From Collinsella sp. (GTDB lineage Bacteria > Actinomycetota > Coriobacteriia > Coriobacteriales > Coriobacteriaceae), in contig DXZQ01000012.1 in NCBI GenBank assembly GCA_019419585.1, positions 1-64,000 of the forward strand: DNA of 64,000 nt, read 5' to 3'. The position numbers and the translations under genes are program-made. How positions within the stretch are numbered: the first letter of the stretch is position 1; every line of letters starts with the position of its first letter. Positions 17,770-25,481 of the stretch are shown piece by piece. The notes under the pieces were generated by a model. It was given only the letters and a program-made list of their open reading frames with translations, was not told the DNA's origin and did no database searches.

Positions 17770-18189
17770 GTTTTAAGCAATTGCTTTATTTTGATTAATC
17801 AACAGGGTGCCAAAAATCTACCTACGTGATAATCGCCTTTTGCGGCTACTTGCGCGTTTTACACGCGCTTGAGCCGATTTATTAACGCGATATGAATCTA
17901 CATACGCGTAGCTGGTATGCAGCCGAGTACAGACTGTATTTATCGCGGCGATTAACACAGATATAGCGACTATAACGGACAAGCGTGTCGCTGTATTTAT
18001 TCCAGTAGTTCACTTGATCGGTGGACAAGTGGGCCGTTGCAACGAAACGCCAAGCAGGATGGGCTCTATACGAGGACGCCGCAGGGTAATGGCGGGGGAG
18101 TGCGGCGGGCGCTCTGAGAGCCGCTGTGTGACCCCATGTCTCCTTAACTCGATAATTTGTGTTTCAAGCCACGAATCGGTCGAGCAATT
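17770..18189. other. Non-coding, AT-rich left flank of the island
   Basis: No credible gene is seen; short open frames here have no recognisable product. The stretch is visibly AT-richer than the neighbours up to ~18000. It begins with two perfect 12-bp palindromes, AAGCAATTGCTT (17775-17786) and TTGATTAATCAA (17791-17802). A short near-repeat AATCTACMTACGYG occurs at 17815 and 17895. The part from ~18010 to 18180 has ordinary composition and could be remnant sequence. Confidence 0.5.
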
Positions 18190-18223
18190 GCCAAAAGAAC
18201 GGCCCATGCAGGATTGCACGGGC
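18190..18223 (-). terminator. Terminator of the immunity/two-component operon
   Basis: On the minus strand GGCCCGTGCA, loop ATCC and TGCATGGGCC form a 10-bp stem (one G-T pair), followed by GTTCTTTTGG. It lies about 115 nt past the sensor kinase stop and faces tRNA-Pro. Confidence 0.75.
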
Positions 18224-18336
18224 CTTACATCAGATCAAATTTGAGCTAGAAGCACCAAGCGGAGCAGACGCAACACCATCTCGTCGCGGCCTCGGCGAGC
18301 GACATATCGCAGTCGAGGTAGACGACGAGGAAGTCG

Positions 18337-19734
18337 TCAGATCCCGCACAGGGGGACCGCGATGGTGACCACCGCGCCGCCCGAGGGGCTGTTGGCGAGC
18401 GAGACGGAGCCCCCGTGGGCGCTCGCGGCCTCGGAGGCGACGTGGAGGCCGAGCCCGTAGTGGCGGCCTCCGTCGCGCGAGGAGCGGGACGAGTCGTCTG
18501 TGAAGAGGCGCTCGCAGCCGCGTTCGAGGGCGGCGGGAGAAAAGCCCGGTCCATCATCGGCCACCTCGATGACGAGGTGTCCGCCCGCGACGTCGCAGGA
18601 GACCGCCACACGCGAGCGCGCGTGCTCGGCGGCGTTGGCCACGAGGTTCGCGGCGGCTCGCGCCAGGGCGGTTCGGTCGAGCGGGGCCTCGGGCGCGTCC
18701 GCGACAGCGGGGCCCGTGGCCGCGTCGAGCGTCACGCCTCGCGCCCGGGCGATCTGGGCGGCCTCGGCGAGGACCTGTTCGCAGAGCTCGGCCGGCCGCA
18801 TGGGGGCCCTCTCCGCCCCGCCGGACCCGCGCGAGGCCTCGATGAGCAGGCGCACATAGCCGTCGAGCCTTTCGACACCGCCGGCTATGTCGCGCGCGGC
18901 GGCCGAGAGGTCGCTGTCATTCTCGTCTTCCAGCTCCTCCGCCACGAAGTCGGCGTTGGCGCGCAGCACGGTAAGCGGCGTCTTGAGATCGTGAGCGAGC
19001 GACGCCATCTGCTCGCGCTGCCCCCGCTCCGCGGCCCAGCGGGCCTCGAGCGACTCGGCGAGGGAGGCCCGCATGGCGTCCATCGCGGCGAGGACGTCGT
19101 TCACCTCACGCACGTTGGTGCTGCCGACCGCGAAGTCGAGCTCCCCCGCGCCAACGCGCCCCGCCGCCTCCGCGAGCGGCGCCATCTTGCGCGAGATCAC
19201 GCGGCTCGCACGGCGCGCCACGAGCGCGAGCGCGAGCGCGCTTCCCACAGCGGCGCCGACGAGCATGAGGTTCTGCGGGTTGGGAAGCAGGCTGGCGAGA
19301 TCGCGCGAGACCCACTGCGGCAGGTACTCGCTGACGAGTGCGCAGGCCCCGCCGCCCTTGAGCGGGAACGCAGCGTAGGTGAGGCCCGAGCCCCCGCCCT
19401 CGATCTCCACTGTGCCCGGATCCGCGGCGAGTGCCGTACTGGCCAATTCCGTCGCATCCTCGAGCCGCGTACCCTCGAGGTCTGTCATCATCACGTTTCC
19501 GTCCTTGTTCAGGATGAGGTAGCGGTAGGCCGTCGGCACGTCCTGCTGCCCGCAGACGCCGTCGCGTGCCAGGCCCTCCGCGACATCGCGCGCATTGGCC
19601 GGCCCCCAGCTTGCCTCGTAGACATAGCCCGCGTTGATCGCCACGGAGAGCACCATGAACGAGGCAAGCCACGCCGTGGCGACCGCCGCGAACGCGTAGG
19701 CGAAGTAGCGCGCGATGACGAAGGAGAGCGGCAT
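18337..19734 (-). CDS. Sensor histidine kinase
   Basis: A 465-aa membrane kinase. An N-terminal membrane segment (about 3-31), an extracytoplasmic sensor region to ~150, and a second membrane segment lead to a HAMP-like linker. The H-box ASLAHDLKTPLTVLR carries the phospho-acceptor His. N-box (ANLVANAAEHA), G1 (DDGPGF) and a G2 GLGLHVA segment follow. Start ATG 19734 has GAGG upstream; an in-frame GTG at 19773 overlapping the regulator is an alternative. It follows the response regulator in the operon. By context it probably senses a peptide or envelope stress and controls the adjacent transporter; the ligand is not inferable. Confidence 0.92.
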   Translation of the reverse strand: MPLSFVIARYFAYAFAAVATAWLASFMVLSVAINAGYVYEASWGPANARDVAEGLARDGVCGQQDVPTAYRYLILNKDGNVMMTDLEGTRLEDATELASTALAADPGTVEIEGGGSGLTYAAFPLKGGGACALVSEYLPQWVSRDLASLLPNPQNLMLVGAAVGSALALALVARRASRVISRKMAPLAEAAGRVGAGELDFAVGSTNVREVNDVLAAMDAMRASLAESLEARWAAERGQREQMASLAHDLKTPLTVLRANADFVAEELEDENDSDLSAAARDIAGGVERLDGYVRLLIEASRGSGGAERAPMRPAELCEQVLAEAAQIARARGVTLDAATGPAVADAPEAPLDRTALARAAANLVANAAEHARSRVAVSCDVAGGHLVIEVADDGPGFSPAALERGCERLFTDDSSRSSRDGGRHYGLGLHVASEAASAHGGSVSLANSPSGGAVVTIAVPLCGI

Positions 19735-19760
19735 GCCCCCGCGACCTCGCGCCCCGATCC

Positions 19761-20423
19761 TCAGAGCTGCCACTTGTACCCCATCCCCCAGACGGTCGCG
19801 ATCGGATCGGCGCCGGCCTCGGAGAGTTTCCTCCGGGCGCGGCTGACCTGCATGGATATGGCCGCATCGTCGGCGTCGCTCTCCCAGCCGAGCACCGCCT
19901 CGCGTATCTGCGCGCGGCTCATGACCTGCCCGGGGTGACGAGCGAGGTACTCGCAGATGGCGTACGCGGGGGGCGTGAGCGGCAGGGCCCCGCCCCCCAC
20001 GGCGAGGCCGCGCGCCCCGAGGTCGATCCGCACCTCCCCGAAGGAGAGGGCGTGCGAGCGCGGCCGGCGCTCACGGCGTAGATGGGCCGCGACCTTGGCG
20101 CGCAGCTCCGCGGCCCCGAAGGGCTTGCGGACGTAGTCGTCGGCGCCCAGGCCGTAGCCGGCCACAGCATCCTCCTCGGCCACGCGAGCGGTCAGGAAGA
20201 CGATGGGCCCGTCGAAGTCCGGGCGGATCTGCCGCACGAGCTCGAAGCCATCGAGCCCCGGCATCATGACGTCGCAGAGCACGAGGTCGAAGCGCGAGAG
20301 GTCCATCCCCGGGACCGCCGCCGGGTCCGCCTCCCTGACGACCTCATGGCCGTCGCGGCCGAGGACGCGCGCGAGAGCGTCGAGGATCGCCCGTTCATCA
20401 TCCACTGCCAGTATCCTCGCCAT
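19761..20423 (-). CDS. OmpR-family response regulator
   Basis: A 220-aa protein. The receiver domain (1-120) has acidic pair VDDE near residue 8, phospho-acceptor Asp in LVLCDVMMP (~residue 51), and the FLTA and VRKPF switch residues. A C-terminal winged-helix domain (~125-220) ends in VWGMGYKWQL, diagnostic of OmpR/PhoB regulators. GGAGG precedes the ATG. The cognate kinase starts about 26 nt downstream. Likely targets are the transporter promoter around 23000-23100. Confidence 0.94.
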   Translation of the reverse strand: MARILAVDDERAILDALARVLGRDGHEVVREADPAAVPGMDLSRFDLVLCDVMMPGLDGFELVRQIRPDFDGPIVFLTARVAEEDAVAGYGLGADDYVRKPFGAAELRAKVAAHLRRERRPRSHALSFGEVRIDLGARGLAVGGGALPLTPPAYAICEYLARHPGQVMSRAQIREAVLGWESDADDAAISMQVSRARRKLSEAGADPIATVWGMGYKWQL

Positions 20424-20468
20424 GTTAGACCTCCTGAAACTCTCGTCGGAATTGTACTAGCGCCGCGC

Positions 20469-20654
20469 TCAGCGGTCCAGAGCCCTGCGCGCAGCCGCGG
20501 GCGTCAACATGACGATCTCAGGGTTGGGCAGCACGCGGTCGGCGATCGAGCGCAGCGCCGACCCCCCCCAGCCGGCGTCGAGCAGGGCATTCCCGCCCAG
20601 AAGGAGCGCTGCGGAGAGGAGGGCGAGCATGGCGGCGAGCGGCCTCCTACGCAT
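20469..20654 (-). CDS. Small exported or membrane-anchored protein in transporter operon
   Basis: A 61-aa protein beginning MRRRPLAAMLALLSAALLLGG, i.e. a basic start followed by one hydrophobic helix, consistent with a signal peptide or membrane anchor, then ~35 polar residues. The ATG lies inside the last codons of the second permease (8-nt overlap) with GGGAGGGC upstream, and the response regulator starts 45 nt downstream. The tight overlap and ribosome site support real expression. I recognise no family; an accessory immunity or sensing peptide is a guess. Confidence 0.6.
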   Translation of the reverse strand: MRRRPLAAMLALLSAALLLGGNALLDAGWGGSALRSIADRVLPNPEIVMLTPAAARRALDR

Positions 20655-21462
20655 CTGCCCTCCCGTCCTCGAAGCGGCAGAACCAGGCGAGAAGGACGGC
20701 GGCGGCTGCTAGGGTGAGGGCGAGGCCAGCGAGCGCAGTCGTAAGGAGAGGGCCCGCCGCGCGTGCGGCGTCGATGAAGGCCTCCACCCCGAGCGACCCC
20801 AGGCGCGCGGGCCAGGCGAGCGGCACCCAGCCCAGGGGCGTCGCCAGGGCACCGGTGAGCTCGCCGGTCATGAGGCCGTGCGCAAGCCCGCCCACTGAGA
20901 AGAACGCGAGGAGCATACCCGCAGCGCCGCCGCCGATGGCGGCGTTGCGGCCGAGGCGCAGGGCCACGCCGAGCCCCAGCGCGTAGAGGGGCAGGCTGCC
21001 CAGCACGATGCCCGCCCAGGCGGCCGCAAGCGGAGCGGGCCCGAGCGGCAGGCGCCCGGCGACGGCGAGCACGGCCCCGAACACGCCGAGCGCCACGGCC
21101 AGCGCGCCCGCGCCGAGCGCCGCAAGGGCGAGCAACTTCGCCGCGACGGCGCGCCCGCGCGAGGGGACCGCCGTGAGGTTGGCGAGGCGCCCGGCAGCGC
21201 GCTCCTCGTCCACGGCGAGCCCGCAGACGATGGCGGACATGAGCGGCATGAGGGCGCCGAGGAACTGGGCGTAGGCGTCCGCGCCCAGCGCCGGGTCCCA
21301 TCGGGTTACGGAGAAGTACTCGCCGCAGGCAAGACCGGCTGCCAGGCCGCAGACAAGGTGCACCGCCGTGAGCGGGGAGCGCGCCAGGCGCAGGGCCTCG
21401 GAGAGCAGGGCCCGCGAGAGAGTCATGCGCGGCGTCGGGTCGGAGAGTCGTGTCATGGCCAT
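20647..21462 (-). CDS. ABC transporter permease 2 (lantibiotic-immunity MutG/EpiG-like)
   Basis: A 271-aa membrane protein with about six hydrophobic segments and an N-terminal cytoplasmic stretch, the ABC-2 permease shape of LanG proteins. A DEERAAGRLANLTAVPSRGR-type motif occurs between the second and third helices. The start ATG overlaps the stop of permease 1 (TGATG), preceded by GAGGAGAG. An upstream continuation of this frame is only the shadow of permease 1. Composition is extremely GC- and Ala-rich compared with housekeeping genes in the window. Confidence 0.8.
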   Translation of the reverse strand: MAMTRLSDPTPRMTLSRALLSEALRLARSPLTAVHLVCGLAAGLACGEYFSVTRWDPALGADAYAQFLGALMPLMSAIVCGLAVDEERAAGRLANLTAVPSRGRAVAAKLLALAALGAGALAVALGVFGAVLAVAGRLPLGPAPLAAAWAGIVLGSLPLYALGLGVALRLGRNAAIGGGAAGMLLAFFSVGGLAHGLMTGELTGALATPLGWVPLAWPARLGSLGVEAFIDAARAAGPLLTTALAGLALTLAAAAVLLAWFCRFEDGRADA

Positions 21463-22232
21463 CACCTCTCCTCGGAGCGCGCGAACCAGGCCGCGCCCGC
21501 CGCCGTGAGCGCGGCGAACGCGAGCGCGCAGACCGCAAGGCCCGCCAGCGTGAGCATGCCGTCCGCCATGAGCGCCCCGCCGAGCGCCATGTCCGCCGCG
21601 AGCGGCTCGCCGCTCGGCAGCACGGGAATGAAGCTCGTGGGGATGACCATGTTCGCCGACGGCGGAAAGAGCTGCGGCAGCGGCACCAACGACCAGGCGA
21701 ACCCACCTAAGAGTTGCGCGGCGAGCGGGCAGAAGATGCCCGCGAGCATGCCGAGCCGCGCCGTGAGGAAGAGCCCTGCAGGGATCATCCACGCCGCGGT
21801 CACCGTGTTGGCGAGCGCGCAGAGGAGCATCGTGAGCGTGCCCGCGGCCGTGAGACCCTGCGAGGAGAACGCCGATCCCGCGAGGTAGATGCCGAAGACC
21901 ACGAGGTTCGAGAGCGTGCAGAGCGCGAGGCACCAGAGCGCCTTGGCCCACCAGGCGCGCCCGAGCGGGAAGCCCAGGCCCAGAAGCCCCCGCATCCGCG
22001 TGCGAGCATCCGCCCGCGCGACGCACGCCACCACGAGCGAGAGACACACGGGCAGGAAGAGCGCGTACCAGTAGTTCCACGCGCTGAAGATCTGCACGCC
22101 CCGGTAGGGCATCGCGCCGAGCAGCGGCATCGGCAGCGCCATGAGCACGGCTAGGCGAACCGGTGCCGCGTGGCGCGACTTCAGGGCCTCGGCGCGCAGG
22201 GCCGCGAGCAGGCCGCCTTTCTCACCCGTCAT
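21462..22232 (-). CDS. ABC transporter permease 1 (lantibiotic-immunity MutE/EpiE-like)
   Basis: A 256-aa membrane protein with about six hydrophobic segments. The N-terminal EALKSRHAAPVRLAVLMALP and the following WNYWYALFLPVCLSLV stretch resemble LanE permeases (EpiE/MutE/SpaE). It overlaps the ATPase gene by 4 nt (ATGA). The heteromeric LanFEG transporter expels lantibiotics from the membrane to protect producers or resistant bystanders. No lantibiotic biosynthesis gene (lanA, lanB, lanC or lanM) is present here. Confidence 0.82.
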   Translation of the reverse strand: MTGEKGGLLAALRAEALKSRHAAPVRLAVLMALPMPLLGAMPYRGVQIFSAWNYWYALFLPVCLSLVVACVARADARTRMRGLLGLGFPLGRAWWAKALWCLALCTLSNLVVFGIYLAGSAFSSQGLTAAGTLTMLLCALANTVTAAWMIPAGLFLTARLGMLAGIFCPLAAQLLGGFAWSLVPLPQLFPPSANMVIPTSFIPVLPSGEPLAADMALGGALMADGMLTLAGLAVCALAFAALTAAGAAWFARSEER

Positions 22233-22957
22233 GCCGCCACCTCCCCGCGCGCTCGTCGCCCTTCCCGACAGAAGCTCATGAAGAGTTCCTCGAGGTCCTG
22301 CCCGGGACGAAGCGCATCCTCGTAGGCGAGGCGCCCCCCGCAGATGATGCCGATGGTGTCCGCCATCTGCTGCACCTCGGAGAGGATGTGGCTCGAGACG
22401 ATCACCGTCGTACCCGCCGCCGCGAAGCCGCGGATCTGGTCGCGCAGCTCCTCGATGCCGATGGGGTCGAGGCCGTTGGTGGGCTCGTCGAGCACGAGCA
22501 GGCGTGGCCGGGCGATCAGCGCCAGTGCGAGCCCCAGGCGCTGCCGCATGCCCATCGAGAAGCGCCCGGCGCGCTTCTTCCCGGTGTCCGCGAGGTCCAC
22601 GGCGGCGAGCACCTCATCTATGCGGCTCTCGGGAAGGCCCAGCAGCGTGGTGCGCACGCGCAGGTTCTCGCGCGCGGTGAGGTTGGGGTAGAGCGGCGCC
22701 TCCTCGATGAGGCTGCCGATTGCGTAGAGGTCCTCGCGGCGCCAGGCGTGCCCGGCAAAGAGGATCTCCCCGGCCGTCGGCCGCAGCATCCCGCAGATCA
22801 TCTTGAGCGTTGTCGACTTGCCGGCGCCGTTGGGACCGAGCAGCCCGTACACCTCGCCCTCGCGGATATGAAGGCTCACGTCGGCCACGGCGTCCTGCGC
22901 CTGGTCGCCGCGGCCGAAGCGCTTGGTGAGCCCGCGCGTCTCGAGCATGTAACCCAT
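22229..22957 (-). CDS. ABC transporter ATP-binding protein (lantibiotic-immunity LanF-like)
   Basis: A 242-aa ATPase. Walker A GPNGAGKST (about residues 40-48), signature FSMGMRQRLGLA (the SMGMRQR form typical of LanF/BcrA ATPases), Walker B LLVLDEPTNGLDPIGIEELR and an H-loop SSHILSE are all intact. In the Q-loop region a Glu (LIEEAP) stands where LanF proteins characteristically replace Gln. This Glu, together with the two downstream permeases, supports the LanFEG assignment over a generic drug exporter. AAAGGA precedes the ATG. It is the first gene of a six-gene operon. Confidence 0.88.
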   Translation of the reverse strand: MGYMLETRGLTKRFGRGDQAQDAVADVSLHIREGEVYGLLGPNGAGKSTTLKMICGMLRPTAGEILFAGHAWRREDLYAIGSLIEEAPLYPNLTARENLRVRTTLLGLPESRIDEVLAAVDLADTGKKRAGRFSMGMRQRLGLALALIARPRLLVLDEPTNGLDPIGIEELRDQIRGFAAAGTTVIVSSHILSEVQQMADTIGIICGGRLAYEDALRPGQDLEELFMSFCREGRRARGEVAA

Positions 22958-23050
22958 GGGTTTATCCTTTCTCTTCCGGGCGCGCGGGCCGATTCACCGT
23001 GCCCCCGCGTCTTACCTTTCGGGTTCACCATCCATGGTGGGGCGCGTTTC

Positions 23051-23066
23051 TAACGAAGCCGTAACG
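23051..23066 (-). promoter_or_regulatory. Candidate response-regulator site
   Basis: On the minus strand CGTTA occurs twice, 11 bp apart (complement of TAACG at 23051-23055 and 23062-23066). One-helical-turn direct repeats are the usual architecture for OmpR-family regulators, and the site lies about 95-110 nt upstream of the LanF-like ATPase start. Assignment to this regulator is inference. Confidence 0.35.
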
Positions 23067-23168
23067 GCCGTTGGGTTCTTTTAGCGCCAACCCTTCTCGA
23101 CCCGCACATCATGATTAATTTGCTTAAGGCAACAGCTTTCCCGATCGATGTAATCACCGAATCAAAAC

Positions 23169-23225
23169 GTGTACATCAGCCATCAAAGATGCCGAAAAAT
23201 GTCATATTTAGAGGCTGATGTACAC
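23169..23225. repeat. Perfect 13-bp inverted repeat, 31-nt spacer
   Basis: GTGTACATCAGCC (23169-23181) and GGCTGATGTACAC (23213-23225) are exact reverse complements. No T run follows either arm, so it is not an obvious terminator. It lies ~90 nt upstream of the promoter of the next gene and just outside the island. It could be an operator pair, a recombination site or a small mobile remnant. Confidence 0.85.
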
Positions 23226-23288
23226 AAATGCAGAATCCCGCACAACCCAGTAGCATCCTCCATATGTCTGGACTCTCTATGCTTACGC

Positions 23289-23317
23289 TGGATAGACATC
23301 GCCGGAACGGGTATAGT
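23289..23317 (+). promoter_or_regulatory. Promoter of CDP-alcohol phosphatidyltransferase gene
   Basis: A -10 TATAGT (23312-23317) is preceded at 17 bp by TGGATA (23289-23294), matching four of six -35 positions. It lies ~37 nt upstream of the GTG start. Confidence 0.5.
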
Positions 23318-23353
23318 ATCGAAAGTTTTGTCGTTAACCAGCGGGGGAGTCCT

Positions 23354-24058
23354 GTGGGCATCAAAAAGAAGATCAAAAAGGAGCTTATCGGCACTTCCGA
23401 TTACCCGTCGAATAAGATCTTTACGATCTCCAATTTCATCACCTTTACGCGCCTGATCCTCACCCTGGTATTTCTGTACCTGTTTGTGACGGATAACAAC
23501 CGCGTCATCGCCATCGTTATCTACGCCGTTGCCGCCTCTACCGACTGGATGGACGGTCAGATCGCCCGCATGACCAAGACGGTCTCGTGGCTCGGCAAGG
23601 TCATGGATCCCATCTGCGACCGTGCGCTGCTGTTCACCGGCGTACTTGGGCTGGTGGTCCGCGGAGAGCTGCCCATCTGGGTCTGCGTGCTCATTATTGG
23701 CCGCGACATCTATCTGGGCATCGGCACGCTTATCGTTCGTCATTATCACCGTCGCCCCATCGATGTCGTCTTTCCCGGAAAGATTGCCACTGCACTGCTC
23801 ATGACCGGCTTCTCGCTCATGCTGCTCGGGTTCCCCGTTATTGACGGCCTGCATCTTTTACCTTCAACCCTTACGGCCTTCCCGGGCCTCAACGGAAGCT
23901 CGGTGCCCCTCGGCATCTTCTTTGTGTACGGCGGCGTGATCTTCTCCATGCTCACGGCTGTCATCTATTCCATTAAGGGCGGAGTGGCCATTAAACAGGC
24001 TCTCGCGCATCCCGAGGACGAGGACATCGACTTTCTGAACCCTGAAATCGAAGACTGA
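23354..24058 (+). CDS. CDP-alcohol phosphatidyltransferase family protein
   Basis: A 234-aa membrane enzyme. The family signature Dx2DGx2ARx8Gx3Dx3D is complete (residues ~60-86, starting DWMDGQIAR). About five hydrophobic segments follow. The acidic C-terminus ends HPEDEDIDFLNPEIED. The family joins CDP-diacylglycerol to an alcohol such as glycerol-3-P, inositol phosphate or another lipid head; the acceptor is not decidable here. pgsA is present separately at 44368, so this is a second paralogue. The GTG start has GGGGGAG 6 nt upstream. Confidence 0.88.
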   Translation: MGIKKKIKKELIGTSDYPSNKIFTISNFITFTRLILTLVFLYLFVTDNNRVIAIVIYAVAASTDWMDGQIARMTKTVSWLGKVMDPICDRALLFTGVLGLVVRGELPIWVCVLIIGRDIYLGIGTLIVRHYHRRPIDVVFPGKIATALLMTGFSLMLLGFPVIDGLHLLPSTLTAFPGLNGSSVPLGIFFVYGGVIFSMLTAVIYSIKGGVAIKQALAHPEDEDIDFLNPEIED

Positions 24059-24124
24059 TTCGTTGGGGTATGATTACGTACGGTTCATTATTTGCGGCAC
24101 GTCCGCGATAAGTTAGGGGTTGTC

Positions 24125-24559
24125 ATGGACAACATGGTTAACAATATGCCTCAGAATGATAAGACTGCTGACGCTACCTGCGTATTCCGCGTGCCTTCAA
24201 GCGACGTCACCGTTCCCGACCTCATGGCCAACGTGCGCATCACCGCCCCCGTTCTGTCCATCGTCAAGGGTCCGCAGACTGGTGCCGCCTTTGAGCTCGA
24301 GGACGACGTGACCACCATCGGCCGCGATCCTGCGAACGGCATCTTCCTCAATGACATGACCGTTTCGCGTAGCCACGCGCGCATTATTCGCGAGGGCCTC
24401 GGCGCTCGCATTGAGGACCTGGGCTCGCTCAATGGCACCTGGGTCGACGGCGCCATTGTCAACGCGGCCCCGCTGCACGATGGTTCTTCCGTCCAGATCG
24501 GTACGTTTACGCTCATCTACCACGAGAGCACGCCGGAGCGCATCGAAACCGGTGAGTAG
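24125..24559 (+). CDS. FHA domain protein (GarA/OdhI-like)
   Basis: A 144-aa protein. The C-terminal FHA domain (about 40-138) has the phosphothreonine-binding residues Gly66-Arg67, SRSHAR (81-86) and SLNGTW (101-106). The N-terminus has ADATCVFRV (15-23), aligned with the ETTSVFR phosphorylation motif of mycobacterial GarA and corynebacterial OdhI. That motif is phosphorylated by Ser/Thr kinases and then folds onto the FHA domain to switch inhibition of 2-oxoglutarate metabolism. Here only one Thr (Thr18) remains. The MerR gene follows 3 nt downstream, the same order as odhI-ftsR. The start ATG has AGGGG 5 nt upstream. Confidence 0.88.
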   Translation: MDNMVNNMPQNDKTADATCVFRVPSSDVTVPDLMANVRITAPVLSIVKGPQTGAAFELEDDVTTIGRDPANGIFLNDMTVSRSHARIIREGLGARIEDLGSLNGTWVDGAIVNAAPLHDGSSVQIGTFTLIYHESTPERIETGE

Positions 24560-24562
24560 GGC

Positions 24563-25441
24563 ATGGCCGAACGCAACTATCTGAGTATCGGCCAAGTCGT
24601 CAACCTTCTTCGAGGCGCATACCCCGATCTTTCGAACTCAAAAATTAGATTTCTAGAAGATGAGGGGCTCATTACCCCTCATCGTACGCCTAAGGGATAC
24701 CGTCAGTACTCTAAGGAAGACGTTGATCGCCTGGAGGTCATCCTGCACTTGCAGAAGACCCGCTACATGCCGCTCAACGTGATTAAGCAGCGCTTGGAAA
24801 ACGCCACGGACCTGTCAACGCTCGCCTACGAGGTGGGCTTGCTGTCCGATGTTCCGCTTAAGACGGAGCCCAAGGAGACCAAACAAAAGCTGCATCCCAT
24901 CGAGACCATTCCCGATATGTTGGGCGTCGAGATTTCGTTTATCCGCTCGCTCGCCGAGAACGACCTCATTCGCATCATCAAGAGTCCGCAGAATCGTGAG
25001 CTCGTCGATGGTCGCGATTTTCCGATCATCCGTTACTGCTCCGAGCTGTCACGCTTCCATATCGAGCCGCGCAACCTGCGTCAGTACGTGTCTTCCGCCA
25101 ACCGCGAGTCCTCGATGTTTGAGCAGGTGCTCGTGAGCATGCTCGGCATGGATACTTCTGATGACGAGCGCGACGCCAAGCTCGAGCGTGCGTTTAAGAA
25201 GCTTCACGACCTGACGGAGGGTGTGCACACTGCGCTGCTCAAGAACCGCGTTTTTGAGTCGCTCAATGCCGTGGTCGAGGACGCCGACATCGATGCACTC
25301 GACGAGGAAATCACTCGCTCCGAGTCCACCAAAGCCAAAAACGAAGAGATAGCCACGCCGGCTTCGCACGAGGATTCTCTCGTAAAGCCGCTCAAGGTCG
25401 TCGCCCCTTCGCACTCCGGCACCGCCACGGCGGGCAAATAA
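24563..25441 (+). CDS. MerR-family transcriptional regulator (FtsR-like)
   Basis: A 292-aa regulator. The N-terminal MerR winged helix (YLSIGQVVNLL through RFLEDEGLITPHRTPKGYRQY, residues ~5-55) lacks the paired cysteines of metal sensors. A second helical region resembling a degenerate MerR domain lies around 105-170. Its position behind a GarA/OdhI-like FHA gene matches FtsR of Corynebacterium, an activator of ftsZ; that role is inferred from synteny. Apt lies 40 nt downstream. Confidence 0.85.
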   Translation: MAERNYLSIGQVVNLLRGAYPDLSNSKIRFLEDEGLITPHRTPKGYRQYSKEDVDRLEVILHLQKTRYMPLNVIKQRLENATDLSTLAYEVGLLSDVPLKTEPKETKQKLHPIETIPDMLGVEISFIRSLAENDLIRIIKSPQNRELVDGRDFPIIRYCSELSRFHIEPRNLRQYVSSANRESSMFEQVLVSMLGMDTSDDERDAKLERAFKKLHDLTEGVHTALLKNRVFESLNAVVEDADIDALDEEITRSESTKAKNEEIATPASHEDSLVKPLKVVAPSHSGTATAGK

Positions 25442-25481
25442 CCGCCGCCGCTTATCCGGCAACCCATTGAAAGGTCATGCA

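Larger units (their letters stand above)
22958..23353. other. Intergenic region between divergent operons
   Basis: No gene is seen. It holds TAACG direct repeats at 23051 and 23062, a CACCAT/ATGGTG dyad (23026-23039), the palindrome AACGGCCGTT (23063-23072), a 13-bp inverted repeat with a 31-nt spacer (23169-23225), and the promoter of the CDP-alcohol transferase. The right part is AT-rich and forms the right boundary of the GC-rich island. Confidence 0.6.

Noticed and set aside
18010..18244. Short open frames on both strands upstream of the sensor kinase terminator
   Set aside because: No ribosome site, no recognisable protein features, and the region includes a terminator; more likely non-coding or remnant DNA.
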